From assembly GCF_016862955.1 (NCBI RefSeq), contig NZ_BONY01000021.1, positions 1-64,000 of the forward strand: 64,000 nucleotides of DNA. The letters are read 5' to 3'. Origin of the DNA: Rhizocola hellebori (GTDB lineage Bacteria; Actinomycetota; Actinomycetes; Mycobacteriales; Micromonosporaceae). The stretch's first letter is position 1; every line of letters begins with the position of its first letter. The notes beneath the pieces are model-generated. The model made no database searches and was not told the DNA's origin. It saw only the letters and a program-made list of their open reading frames with translations. This document shows, piece by piece, positions 25,128 to 33,073 of this stretch. Made by a program: the position numbers and the translations under genes.

Positions 25128-26222
25128 TTGAGCAATGACAGTAACGCCCATCGTGCACTGTCGCCGGATCCGGCGGCTGGCGATATGAGCCATCTGCGTC
25201 CCGATCGGTTGCGCCTGGGAAGCGTCGGGGTGTTCGCCGGTAATTGGGCCTGGACCGGCGATCCGCCTCGTATCCCCGTAGGGTTCGTCGGCACCCTGAT
25301 CGGCCGCTGGAATGGATGGGCAGTGTTCCGCTGCACCCGTGAGGTCGCCCAAGCCATTGTCGGCGACCAGGAGCGCATGCGCGCTGCCGAACGGACACGA
25401 CTAACCGCTGCAGGCATCACCGACGCCGAACTCGACCGGCGAATCGATGAGAGACTTGCGCCGATGTGGTTCGAAGGCGATGAGCTCATCTGCGACGAAA
25501 CCGCGACCTACGGCCAAGATGCGCTGCAGCGCCACAGCCCCGGCGAGGACGGCCGTTACTGCGTCCAGGGCTTCACCTGGTGCTGGTCGGCTGTCGACCC
25601 GGCCGACTGCGATCGCATCGCCGGAGTACTCCCGGCGTTCGGTGAGCACCAGGAGTTCGTCATCGCCGCCCACCAGCCACTGCGGATGCCGCACGACCGG
25701 CTCACGGTGACCTGCATAAGGCATCTGGAGTTGAGTACCGGCGTTGCCTACAGCGCCACGCTGTGCCTAGACGGGCAGCCGGTCGGCACCGCCGACAACA
25801 CCGGTACGGGTGGCCCCACGGTCTTCCAGTCCACCGATCCCAGGTTCAGCCAGTCCGACATGGACAGGTTCGTCGACGGCTGCCGGTGGCGCGGACGCGA
25901 AGTCTGCGAGGAGTTCGTTCTCGAAACACTCATCACCGAGTACGAACTCGACATACAGATCACCGCTGCCGCCACCCGGGGCCTGGCTGTCGTGGTGCTA
26001 CGCGACAGCCAGGCGCAGGTGGTGTCGACCGAATACCGGCTGGACAGCAATCGCCTCAGTTCCCGAGACCTGCGGGGCCTGGCGGAGAAGCTGACTGCCG
26101 ACGAGGCCGCCAACTACCCGTACTTGACCCAATTCGTCTGGCAGGTCTGGATCGGCACCGGCTGGAAGCTTATCGGCATCGTCGACCCGACGCGCAACGA
26201 TGGGCGGCCGGGCGGGCGATAG
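25128..26222 (+). CDS. Unknown protein, paralogue of the 16115 protein
   Basis: This 364-residue protein starts at a TTG (25128), chosen because AAGGAGGG lies 8 nt upstream and no ATG/GTG is as well placed. The N-terminal half shares LIGRWNGWAVFRCTREVAQA and FTWCWSAVDPAD with the 176-aa protein at 16115. The C-terminal half (about 175-364) is a separate beta-rich domain, including YSATLCLDGQPVGTADNTG and a helix near DMDRFVDGCRWRGREVCEEF. Function is unknown. A perfect hairpin follows at 26302-26334. Confidence 0.7.
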   Translation: MSNDSNAHRALSPDPAAGDMSHLRPDRLRLGSVGVFAGNWAWTGDPPRIPVGFVGTLIGRWNGWAVFRCTREVAQAIVGDQERMRAAERTRLTAAGITDAELDRRIDERLAPMWFEGDELICDETATYGQDALQRHSPGEDGRYCVQGFTWCWSAVDPADCDRIAGVLPAFGEHQEFVIAAHQPLRMPHDRLTVTCIRHLELSTGVAYSATLCLDGQPVGTADNTGTGGPTVFQSTDPRFSQSDMDRFVDGCRWRGREVCEEFVLETLITEYELDIQITAAATRGLAVVVLRDSQAQVVSTEYRLDSNRLSSRDLRGLAEKLTADEAANYPYLTQFVWQVWIGTGWKLIGIVDPTRNDGRPGGR

Positions 26223-26577
26223 CCGATTCCACGTTCGTTGCGTGCCTATTCGACCGTGCCCCATCCAGCAGCCGGTGGCGACCGAACCTGCGCCACCACC
26301 CGTGAGGCCTGGACCGAATCGGTCCAGGCCTCACGGCTGACCCAGGAACGAGTTCAACGATCCAATATGGAAACAATTCGAGAGCCCGATCGCAGCGCGC
26401 CGCCGGTCTGCGATCGCTGCCCTGCAGAGGCCGCAGAGACCATACAGCACCACAGACCAAAGCCCACCACTCCAAATGAACGCCGCCTGCCCGGCCACGC
26501 GAGCCGCAGAGACTGCTGCAAGCGGCCTGGGTGTCGGGGTGGTCGGCGGGCGGCGTGAAAGCTACGCAGCGCTTCGA
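26223..26577. other. Convergent intergenic region
   Basis: These 355 bases separate the rightward accessory genes from the leftward TIR/2TM genes. Apart from the 16-bp hairpin I see nothing. The sequence after 26340 is visibly less GC-rich than the transfer region, which may mark a change of origin. Confidence 0.4.
26302..26334 (+). terminator. 16-bp perfect hairpin terminator
   Basis: GTGAGGCCTGGACCGA (26302-26317) is an exact inverted match of 26319-26334 around a single A. There is no U-tract, which fits the U-less hairpin terminators common in actinomycetes. It lies 80 bp past the 25128 gene and marks the end of the transfer/accessory run. Confidence 0.7.
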
Positions 26578-27042
26578 CTATCGTTCTGTTGCCTCCAAAG
26601 GCGGCTGCCTCTGGATTGGACTCGCGTTGGGTTGCGGTCGTGCATCAGGTTCATCGCCAGTCCGGCGGTCTCCGGATCTGCGCAGCACAAACGTTGCTAC
26701 CAGAGCGACCGCGGATGGTCCAGCCATCAACCCAGCAACTGTTGGCTGGTCGTTTAGGAGCGCTATGACCGCGACTATCAACATCGTGACCGCAACGACG
26801 AAACCGGCCGCGAGCCCGATCATCGCCAAGCGATCAGTTCTCGTCCGGGCCTGCTCAGAGATTTCGAGTTCTCGGACTCGAATGAGGTGAAGTTCCCGTA
26901 GACGATACTCGTGCCAGCGTTCTTGATCGCTCTCGATCGCGCGGAGTACCAGCCTCACTTGGGCGAGTGGGAGATTGCCGACCGCAAGGGCCAGCTCCCA
27001 ATCGGTCGGTTGGCCTTTGGCCGGCTCGGGTTCCTCGGCCAC
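26578..27042 (-). CDS. Two-TM protein paired with TIR protein
   Basis: This 154-residue protein starts with GTG at 27042, only 2 nt after the TIR gene stop, so the two are co-translated. It has a charged helical N-terminus (LVLRAIESDQERWHEYRLRE then LHLIRVRELEISEQ, coiled-coil-like) followed by two membrane helices, LAMIGLAAGFVVAVTMLIVA (about 72-91, continuing to 96) and VAGLMAGPSAVALVATFVL (about 102-120). The tail is polar. This layout resembles DUF2335-type membrane proteins. In a TIR operon it is a candidate membrane effector or anchor; that role is inferred. Confidence 0.7.
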   Translation of the reverse strand: MAEEPEPAKGQPTDWELALAVGNLPLAQVRLVLRAIESDQERWHEYRLRELHLIRVRELEISEQARTRTDRLAMIGLAAGFVVAVTMLIVAVIALLNDQPTVAGLMAGPSAVALVATFVLRRSGDRRTGDEPDARPQPNASPIQRQPPLEATER

Positions 27043-27044
27043 CT

Positions 27045-27632
27045 CTAGCGCCTCTCCACGTCGTTGATCGAGATGTGGTTCATGCCGCCGACATTGATGT
27101 TCGCGATCACACCTCCGGCGATGGTGCCTGGCGTCGGCCCACGGTTGACAGGACCCTGCCGGTGACGAAGCTCGGAAACGAGTGCCTTGATCGAATCCAC
27201 TAATTGATTTACTGCTTGGTCCCCATCTCGCACCCTTAGATGCACATATTGTCGGTGGGCCAAGCTTTGAAGGTCGGCAGGAAGTTCGTCCCTGGCCGGC
27301 ATACGCGCGGATTCGACTAGCAGCGGGATCACTGGAATGTTCCGTGCCAGGGCCTCCGCAAGTTCGCGGCGTACAAAGTCATTCTCGTTCATGATCTTCG
27401 GCCGACCGTCGGTTCCAGAGACGGTAGTCCAGTCCGGACCGATCACCGCTACAACAACGTCGCTGCCCACCAGCCGTGTGTAAAGGGACCTCGAGAAGTC
27501 CTCGCCCGGAGCGATAGACCGCGCGTCAAGGTAAACGGCTTCCGGTCCAAAGTGGTCCACGAGACGTTCGAATAGAACGTGGGCGACTGCCCCGGTCTGA
27601 CCAACCCGATAGCTGATGAAGATCCCACTCAT
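27045..27632 (-). CDS. TIR-domain protein
   Basis: This 195-residue protein has an excellent ribosome site (CCAGGAGGCAATCT before ATG 27632). Residues 1-150 form a TIR domain: MSGIFISYRVGQTGAVAHVL, AVYLDARSIAPGEDF, SDVVVAVIGPDW and NDFVRRELAEALARNIPVIP. Glu90 in VRREL is at the position of the catalytic glutamate of NAD+-hydrolysing TIR enzymes, so NADase activity is plausible. The tail has TIAGGVIANINVGGMNHISI, a Gly/Asn/Val strand repeat like those attached to actinobacterial conflict proteins. It is in one operon with the two-TM gene, which suggests abortive-infection defence. Confidence 0.85.
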   Translation of the reverse strand: MSGIFISYRVGQTGAVAHVLFERLVDHFGPEAVYLDARSIAPGEDFSRSLYTRLVGSDVVVAVIGPDWTTVSGTDGRPKIMNENDFVRRELAEALARNIPVIPLLVESARMPARDELPADLQSLAHRQYVHLRVRDGDQAVNQLVDSIKALVSELRHRQGPVNRGPTPGTIAGGVIANINVGGMNHISINDVERR

Positions 27633-27936
27633 AGATTGCCTCCTGGTTAAGTGATGATGCTCGCCGCGAGGCCTACCGTCCAGACTTCATTCGACCATCC
27701 GACACTCTCGTCCCCGGCCTTGTCGGTGACAAACTAAAAGAAGGAAACCTCAACTTAAGTCATCGCAGAACAACGAGGAGGCCCAGTCAGGGTCGGCTAG
27801 GCCCGTGCCCATGCGAAGCTAGGTCCGGGTTTTTACTCAGTGCAGCAACAAGATTGCGGCCATGGCGGCACCGGCACCCACCGTGAGTGCCCCCGAGGCG
27901 GCCAATCTGCAGCGATCGTGAACGGCCTAGCGGGTT
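27633..27936. promoter_or_regulatory. Leader of TIR operon
   Basis: These 304 bases lie between the small membrane ORF and the TIR gene. On the reverse strand an AT-richer stretch around 27731-27765 (TTGAGGTTTCCTTCTTTTAG) is a possible promoter, but no clear -10/-35 pair is visible. No gene is supported. Confidence 0.3.
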
Positions 27937-28080
27937 TCAGGGGTGCCATTTCATGAGCTGGATGAGGGCGGTGACGGTCTGAAGGAGGGTAGCGACTGCC
28001 AACAGCAGGGAGGTCACAGCAGCCATGACGGTTGCGAAGGCTTCTGCATTGCTGGGCTTGGGGTTCGGGATATTAGTCAT
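27937..28080 (-). CDS. 47-aa single-TM peptide upstream of TIR genes
   Basis: This frame has a strong ribosome site (CCGGAGGTAGGAC before ATG 28080). The product starts MTNIPNPKPSNAEAFATVMA and has one hydrophobic helix, VMAAVTSLLLAVATLLQTVT, with a short C-terminus ending LMKWHP. It is 305 bp upstream of the TIR gene on the same strand, so it may be a small component of the same system. Small TM peptides can be toxins or anchors, but nothing here proves either. Opposing frames over the same bases lack a ribosome site. Confidence 0.6.
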   Translation of the reverse strand: MTNIPNPKPSNAEAFATVMAAVTSLLLAVATLLQTVTALIQLMKWHP

Positions 28081-29211
28081 GTCCTACCTCCGGCGGCGCC
28101 TGGCCCCGAGCTAGGTATCCCTTACCGTACGTGTTGCTGGATGATGCCGATCCTCAGCGAGCAACCTGCTGCGTCTCTTCGCGATAGGCACATGCAAAGT
28201 AAGCAGGCAGTCATGCGATCGCCCGCAACCCGAGGCTCTTGCGCATCCTGATGTCTGTTGTCCTCTGACCGATCAAGGAAGGTTGACGGCGCTGACTGGC
28301 TTCGCCTTGTGCCGGATGAGGAGCCACTTTCGCAGTGTGATCGACCTATGGCGATGCGACCGAGTGCGCTGCCCGGATAGGCCATCCGCAGACCTGATCG
28401 TTCACACGGGAGATGCGTTCCTGATCGTCGCCGACCGGAAGTCGGATCCACCATGGACGCTGAGCTAGCGGCTGTTGACGACGAGGTCCGGCACGCGCGA
28501 ACCCCGCCCGGCGATGGCGGAAACGGCCACCGGGCCTGCCGGTACCGCAAGCCGAAGTCGAAATGGACGGTGTCGACGCCCGCCGATCTGAGGCACTCAA
28601 CGTTCCGCGCCAGCAGCGGGAGCCTATCCCAACGCGTAAGCGGCATCGATCTTAAAGCGGACAGGTCACTCCTGCCCGCATCCTAGGCATAGTCGACATG
28701 TGTCAAATAGCTCGCACTGTGATGCTTGTCCCGTGACGGATCAAGAGAGATTTGTCAGCGCTGGCCAGGCCATCGGCACTATCACGAGTCAGTCCACCCG
28801 TTCACGGTTCCACTATGGCGGTCACATTTCCAGCCGAACGAGTTGACCGCGCAGCCAGCCGACGCGATCACGGCAGATCCCAGACGCGCCCCGCACGAGC
28901 GGCCAACCCGGCAAATCGCCTTCGCCGAAGGGTTCAGGATTGGTCCTAGTCCGGCACCACCATAGCGCCGATCTTGGGAATACGCCTCCGAAGTGGAACA
29001 CGGCGTTGATCTCATTGGACATTTGGGCTGCGCCCAGGCGATGTCATCGACTTCGTCCTGCTCGAGGTTCTGGAGCTGGCTTCGGCGGCCGGAGCGGTCG
29101 CGGCTACTGATGCGGCGCGGGCGGCCGAGACCGCCGCCCCAAAGCTGGCTGGATGGTGAGCGACGGTGGTGTGACGTAATCAGTGTCGCCCGCGACATGG
29201 GCTCTTGGCTG
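28081..29211. other. 1.1-kb region without an intact gene; possible remnant
   Basis: The GC content is lower and no frame has a good start plus coding character. The reverse frame 28646-28122 has a plausible opening (RWDRLPLLARNVECLRSAG) but then becomes Ser/Arg-rich. On the + strand, the open stretch 29010-29159 reads FGLRPGDVIDFVLLEVLELA and ends TAAPKLAGW; it looks like the C-terminal piece of a lost gene. A weak reverse-strand promoter is suggested at 28680-28706. Decayed DNA beside the TIR genes is typical of a hotspot. Confidence 0.4.
28680..28706 (-). promoter_or_regulatory. Possible leftward promoter
   Basis: On the reverse strand TTGACA (28706-28701) and TAGGAT (28685-28680) are separated by 15 nt. 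Both hexamers fit actinobacterial sigma-70 consensus but the spacing is short. It would read toward the small TM peptide and TIR genes. Confidence 0.25.
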
Positions 29212-32200
29212 TCATGAGATGTCGATGGTGGCGAGGTTCGCACGGATGAAGTTGATGACATCGGGTGTGTATTCTTCCCAACCGTCGTAGCGGAACCCGA
29301 CCTGTTTGGCGTATTTGTCGATGAGTACTAGGGCAGCTGCGAGTTTCGTGTCGTCGCTGGGGTGGATGTGCTCGCGGAGGGTTTGGTCAGTGAGCAGTCG
29401 CTGGACGATGGGCTGAGTGCGTGTTCCGTGAAAGGTCGCGAAGTGCGGGTGGAAGACACCGCTCGCGTGGGTGGTGTTGCCCGAGGTGTGGACGGCGTGT
29501 AGGCAGGCGAGGAAGTCGAATTGTGTGAGGCTGGTCAGTAGGCGGTCGTCGCTGGCTTCGAGATCTGGTCTGAGGTAGTCCAGTCGATGGATGACGTCAT
29601 GGCCGAGGCTGACGAGCGAGATTTCGTGCTGTGCTGTGTTGTCGTTGGTGTTTGTCAGGTCGCTACGGTTGGCCATGGTCGTGGCGTGTTTGAACCAGCT
29701 TGCATACATGCGGCGCATACCGGATGGCTTGCGGGATGCCAAGTGGGCCGCTGCGGCCCAGTGTTCGCGGCGGACGGCGAGGGCACCGAGGGCTTCGGCG
29801 TGTGTGGCGATTGTGAGCCAGAGTTCCGCTGCTGGTCGCGGCGGCTCGTTAGTGATCTCGGGTCCGTTTTCGAAGGCGATGCCGTAGATGGTGACGAGGC
29901 TGTCTACGCTGCGGGTGAACCACTTGTTGCGTTCGAGTTCAAGGAAGGTGGCTGCCAAGCATGTCAAACCATCGACGATTTGGTCGGTTGCCTGACGGTC
30001 GCCGGCCCGATGGAGCTGCCGGGCTTCGGTCACTCCTTTGCTCAGTAGGCGGCGGATCGGGATGTCGTCGTCGGCGCGGAGCATCTCGGTGACAGCTTCG
30101 ACCAAGAGGTCGACGTCGAGAGAGAAGGCCAATCCTGTTGCGGGGCCGGTGCTGGTGCGCTGAGGCTTTCCTGCGGGCTGTGTCACGGGATGGCGTTGAA
30201 CTGTGGCTTGCCTGCGGTCGCGGGTTGGTTCGAGTTCAGTCACGATCAAGGTTAGTAGGTCGTCCACGGTCGCTGGGCGTTGCTGTGGGTCCGGATGTGT
30301 TGCCGCTTCCACGATGGCGCGCCATGGGCCTGGTGGAGGAAGGTGCGGCACGTTTGCGCGGGGCTCGGTCTGCAGTAGTGCCCAGCCGATGATTTGGCCG
30401 ATGCTGAAGATGTCGGTTTGCGTGCCGACCGCGTGTGCGTCGGTGTGCAGCTCAGGGGCCGCGTAGCCGAGGCTGCCGTAGAACTCGCCGACCCTGGTGC
30501 GCCCGGGCATTGTGGTTTGGCCGCGTGGGCGGCGGCCCAGGCCCCAGTCCGCGATGACCCAACGGCCGTCCAGCCACAACATGTTGGCTGGCTTCAGATC
30601 CCGGTGGATCCAACCGTACTGATGTGGCTCACGCAATCCCTCACAGATCGCCGTGATCAACGCCTGTAGCGCCGAGTCGTCCCGTAAGGTGGCGGCCACG
30701 TCTTCGGCCGAGTGGTCAGCCCGCGGCATGACGAGCCAGTCGTGGGCGTTGCTGGAGTCGAGGATCGGTATCACGTGAGGGTTTTGACCGAACATGCGGC
30801 CTGCGTCGACCTCGCGCTTCATCCGCGCGCGCTGGTCATCTCCTCGGATGCGCAGCCGCTTGAGCGCGATCGCTGTGCCGGTGCCTTTGTGGGTGCCCGG
30901 GAAGACCTCGGCTTGGCCGCCCACCTTGAGCGGGCGGGGGCCTAGTGCGTAATCCTTCCGTTCACCGTGCGCCGCAAGCAGGACGGCGTCGTACGGACGA
31001 GCAGGGGCAGATGGTGCGGTCGAGGGACACTCGTCGCTTTCGTCCGACGGATCAGCTTTGCGGGGCGGCGGCGATGCCAGGTGACGCGGCGGCGTGGGGC
31101 TAAAGGTCGGAGGATCAGTAGTCGTAGGGGGGACAAGAGTGACCTCGATGAGGACCGGGCGCGGAACCCAGACGTCATTTCCTCGCACATCGCCGAGCAA
31201 CATCAGTCGGCCTGCGGAGGTGACGCAAAGCCCTTGCACCCGATTGAGCTGCAATTCGGCGATCAGGCTGGACGTGCGGGTGGACAGGTCAAAACGATGA
31301 AGAACGATGCGTAACCCGCGATGGTCGGAACCGGCCATGATCACGTCGCCGTTGGATGTCGTGAGGTACCGAGGGACCGTCGGCGACTCGATCCAATCTT
31401 CCCGACGCACCAAAGTGGTTCGTGCAAGGTCCAAAACGGCGCTGTATCCATCTGAGCCGAGGAAGAAGCGCAGATCGCCTAACCACGCTGCGCTTAGCAC
31501 GTTCGCGTCGAACGAGACCGAATGACGCTGCTGGTCGCCCACGGTCCCTCCCAGCCGCACCAAGCCCAGCGTCGAACCGCCCAGCTCGGCACCGTTTCCA
31601 CAGAGCGCCCACACCTGGCCTGCAGGACCCCACAGCAGCATCCGGGCATCGTCAAGATCTCCAGCGATCGGCGTGAGTACACCGTTGTTCCACTCGACGA
31701 CTGCCGCACCGCGGCGGACCAGAATTCCTCCGTCGGCTGCTGCCAGCACGCTGCCCGCGCAACCCGCCAGCCGCAGCAGCCAATGTGTCGTGCCGCGCAG
31801 GGCATCGACTTCCAAAACACCCTCGTCCGTCGTGACGAGCACCCTAGCGCCGTCCACAGTGAAGCCTGTGATCTCCGGCCATCCGGAGTCCCCACTCAAC
31901 AGATGCTGAAGCGACACGCCGTCGGCCTTAGCAATCTCAAGGTCCCATGGCATCGGCGACCGGGTAAAAGATACGAACGGCGGCGGATCCTGCCGAGGGG
32001 CCGACGTCGTCAGAAGCTCAGTCACCGAGGTCAGAACCGCGCCGTCGAAGACGGTCCTATCACCGATCTCGTCCATCGCCTCCTCGAGCGTCAACAGGCC
32101 ACACAACGCAGCCTCCACATGCTGACGATCAAGCAAGACGACAGTTGGTCCCTGAGCATCCGCGCCTGTGCTGGCACCGGCGTCGAACCCGGATATAGAG

Positions 32201-32541
32201 ATCAATGCGACCTGCAGTCCACCTCGCGTCCGGGCAGCCTCCTGCCACGCCATGACCTCCTGTGCAGTCAACGGCCCGTCACTCCACATCAGACCCAGGA
32301 AAAACTTTCTTTCACCGCTACGCAATCCGAGCACCGGACTCGAGCCAACAAGGGGACGTACAAGCCGTGACTGGACACCCGAGGCTGCCAGAAGATCGCC
32401 GATGATCTCCAGCATCAGCTCGCTGCGATCCTGCTCAACCCGGTCCTCGCCGAGAAGCTGGCCATACCTCGCGATCAGCGTGGGCACACCATCTACGCCG
32501 CCAACGTTCGCGCTGCTCACCAAACCCCCTGACCAGATCAT
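29212..32541 (-). CDS. PD-(D/E)xK-like / propeller / Ser-Thr kinase fusion
   Basis: This protein has about 1109 residues from ATG 32541 (TTG 32544 and GTG 32520 are alternatives; the latter has AGGGGG nearby). The N-terminus (about 10-160), with RSELMLEIIGDLLAASGVQS and LQVALISISGFDAG, resembles Mrr/restriction-endonuclease-like domains. The strand that usually carries E-x-K reads FFLGLMW, so catalysis is doubtful. Residues about 215-470 look like a beta-propeller. A low-complexity linker leads to a Hanks-type kinase (about 525-790) with HRDLKPANML and ADWG in place of DFG, plus GYAAPE. A helical C-terminal 300 residues is unassigned. Fused sensor and kinase domains next to TIR genes point to a defence or stress-signalling role. 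Confidence 0.75.
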   Translation of the reverse strand: MIWSGGLVSSANVGGVDGVPTLIARYGQLLGEDRVEQDRSELMLEIIGDLLAASGVQSRLVRPLVGSSPVLGLRSGERKFFLGLMWSDGPLTAQEVMAWQEAARTRGGLQVALISISGFDAGASTGADAQGPTVVLLDRQHVEAALCGLLTLEEAMDEIGDRTVFDGAVLTSVTELLTTSAPRQDPPPFVSFTRSPMPWDLEIAKADGVSLQHLLSGDSGWPEITGFTVDGARVLVTTDEGVLEVDALRGTTHWLLRLAGCAGSVLAAADGGILVRRGAAVVEWNNGVLTPIAGDLDDARMLLWGPAGQVWALCGNGAELGGSTLGLVRLGGTVGDQQRHSVSFDANVLSAAWLGDLRFFLGSDGYSAVLDLARTTLVRREDWIESPTVPRYLTTSNGDVIMAGSDHRGLRIVLHRFDLSTRTSSLIAELQLNRVQGLCVTSAGRLMLLGDVRGNDVWVPRPVLIEVTLVPPTTTDPPTFSPTPPRHLASPPPRKADPSDESDECPSTAPSAPARPYDAVLLAAHGERKDYALGPRPLKVGGQAEVFPGTHKGTGTAIALKRLRIRGDDQRARMKREVDAGRMFGQNPHVIPILDSSNAHDWLVMPRADHSAEDVAATLRDDSALQALITAICEGLREPHQYGWIHRDLKPANMLWLDGRWVIADWGLGRRPRGQTTMPGRTRVGEFYGSLGYAAPELHTDAHAVGTQTDIFSIGQIIGWALLQTEPRANVPHLPPPGPWRAIVEAATHPDPQQRPATVDDLLTLIVTELEPTRDRRQATVQRHPVTQPAGKPQRTSTGPATGLAFSLDVDLLVEAVTEMLRADDDIPIRRLLSKGVTEARQLHRAGDRQATDQIVDGLTCLAATFLELERNKWFTRSVDSLVTIYGIAFENGPEITNEPPRPAAELWLTIATHAEALGALAVRREHWAAAAHLASRKPSGMRRMYASWFKHATTMANRSDLTNTNDNTAQHEISLVSLGHDVIHRLDYLRPDLEASDDRLLTSLTQFDFLACLHAVHTSGNTTHASGVFHPHFATFHGTRTQPIVQRLLTDQTLREHIHPSDDTKLAAALVLIDKYAKQVGFRYDGWEEYTPDVINFIRANLATIDIS

Positions 32542-32850
32542 CAACGATATGTAGCTGACCGTGTGATTCTCGCGCTGCCTGACCCAAACTGCGAAAATGG
32601 CAGGCTAATCGTGGCGCGGGCGACTCAATGCATGGCCGTAGGATCATGGATGCGTACGCCACAATTCAGTCGGCTCAACCGACGTGGACAGCGCTCGGCT
32701 GGGAAAATAGTTCATCCTCCCGTCTGGTGGAGATCCAGCAGCTCCAACGGGCGAGTAGGGACGGCTGGCGGGCCGAACTGGCCTCAGGGGAACACGGTGC
32801 CTTGCGCTGCTGACACGCTACCGCCGCCCCGCCATAGCCCCCGATGCCGG

Positions 32851-32890
32851 TCACGTGTCACCACGTGTCAGACCGTGTCACCGCGGGTCA
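32851..32890 (+). repeat. Four tandem 10-bp units with CGTGTCA heptamer
   Basis: The heptamer CGTGTCA starts at 32854, 32864 and 32874, and CGGGTCA at 32884, each separated by 3 nt. Direct heptamers at one-turn spacing are the usual target of SARP-type activators, and the gene 180 bp downstream encodes a SARP-like (winged-helix plus BTAD) protein. Confidence 0.6.
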
Positions 32891-32927
32891 TCGCCTGATG
32901 CCTGGCGCGATCGCCGACCGCAGTGGC

Positions 32928-32956
32928 AGGTTGTCTTTTAGCAAGTTGTCTTTAAG
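32928..32956 (+). repeat. Direct repeat AGGTTGTCTTTTAG / AAGTTGTCTTTAAG
   Basis: There are two 14-nt copies, 15 bp apart (12 of 14 positions match). They lie about 120 bp upstream of the LysM/BTAD start, so they may be a second regulatory site or contribute to the promoter. Confidence 0.5.
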
Positions 32957-33073
32957 TGGGATGGATCACCGCCGCTGCCGGTTCTCGCCATGTATGCGGA
33001 TGGATCAATGCGGATGCCGCCAGTCTCGGATCGGGTCAGATCTGTCCAGGTGTAACGCGAATGGGGTGAGCGT

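Larger units (their letters stand above)
32542..33073. promoter_or_regulatory. Divergent promoter region with two repeat families
   Basis: These 532 bases lie between the leftward kinase fusion and the rightward LysM/BTAD gene. They contain a four-unit 10-bp ladder (32851-32890) and a 15-bp direct repeat (32928-32956), listed separately. Both promoters are expected here. No gene is supported. Confidence 0.5.

Noticed and set aside
28122-28646. Reverse frame of 174 codons between TIR and kinase genes
   Set aside because: A protein-like first 40 residues but then Ser/Arg-rich with no motif or ribosome site; treated as decayed DNA.
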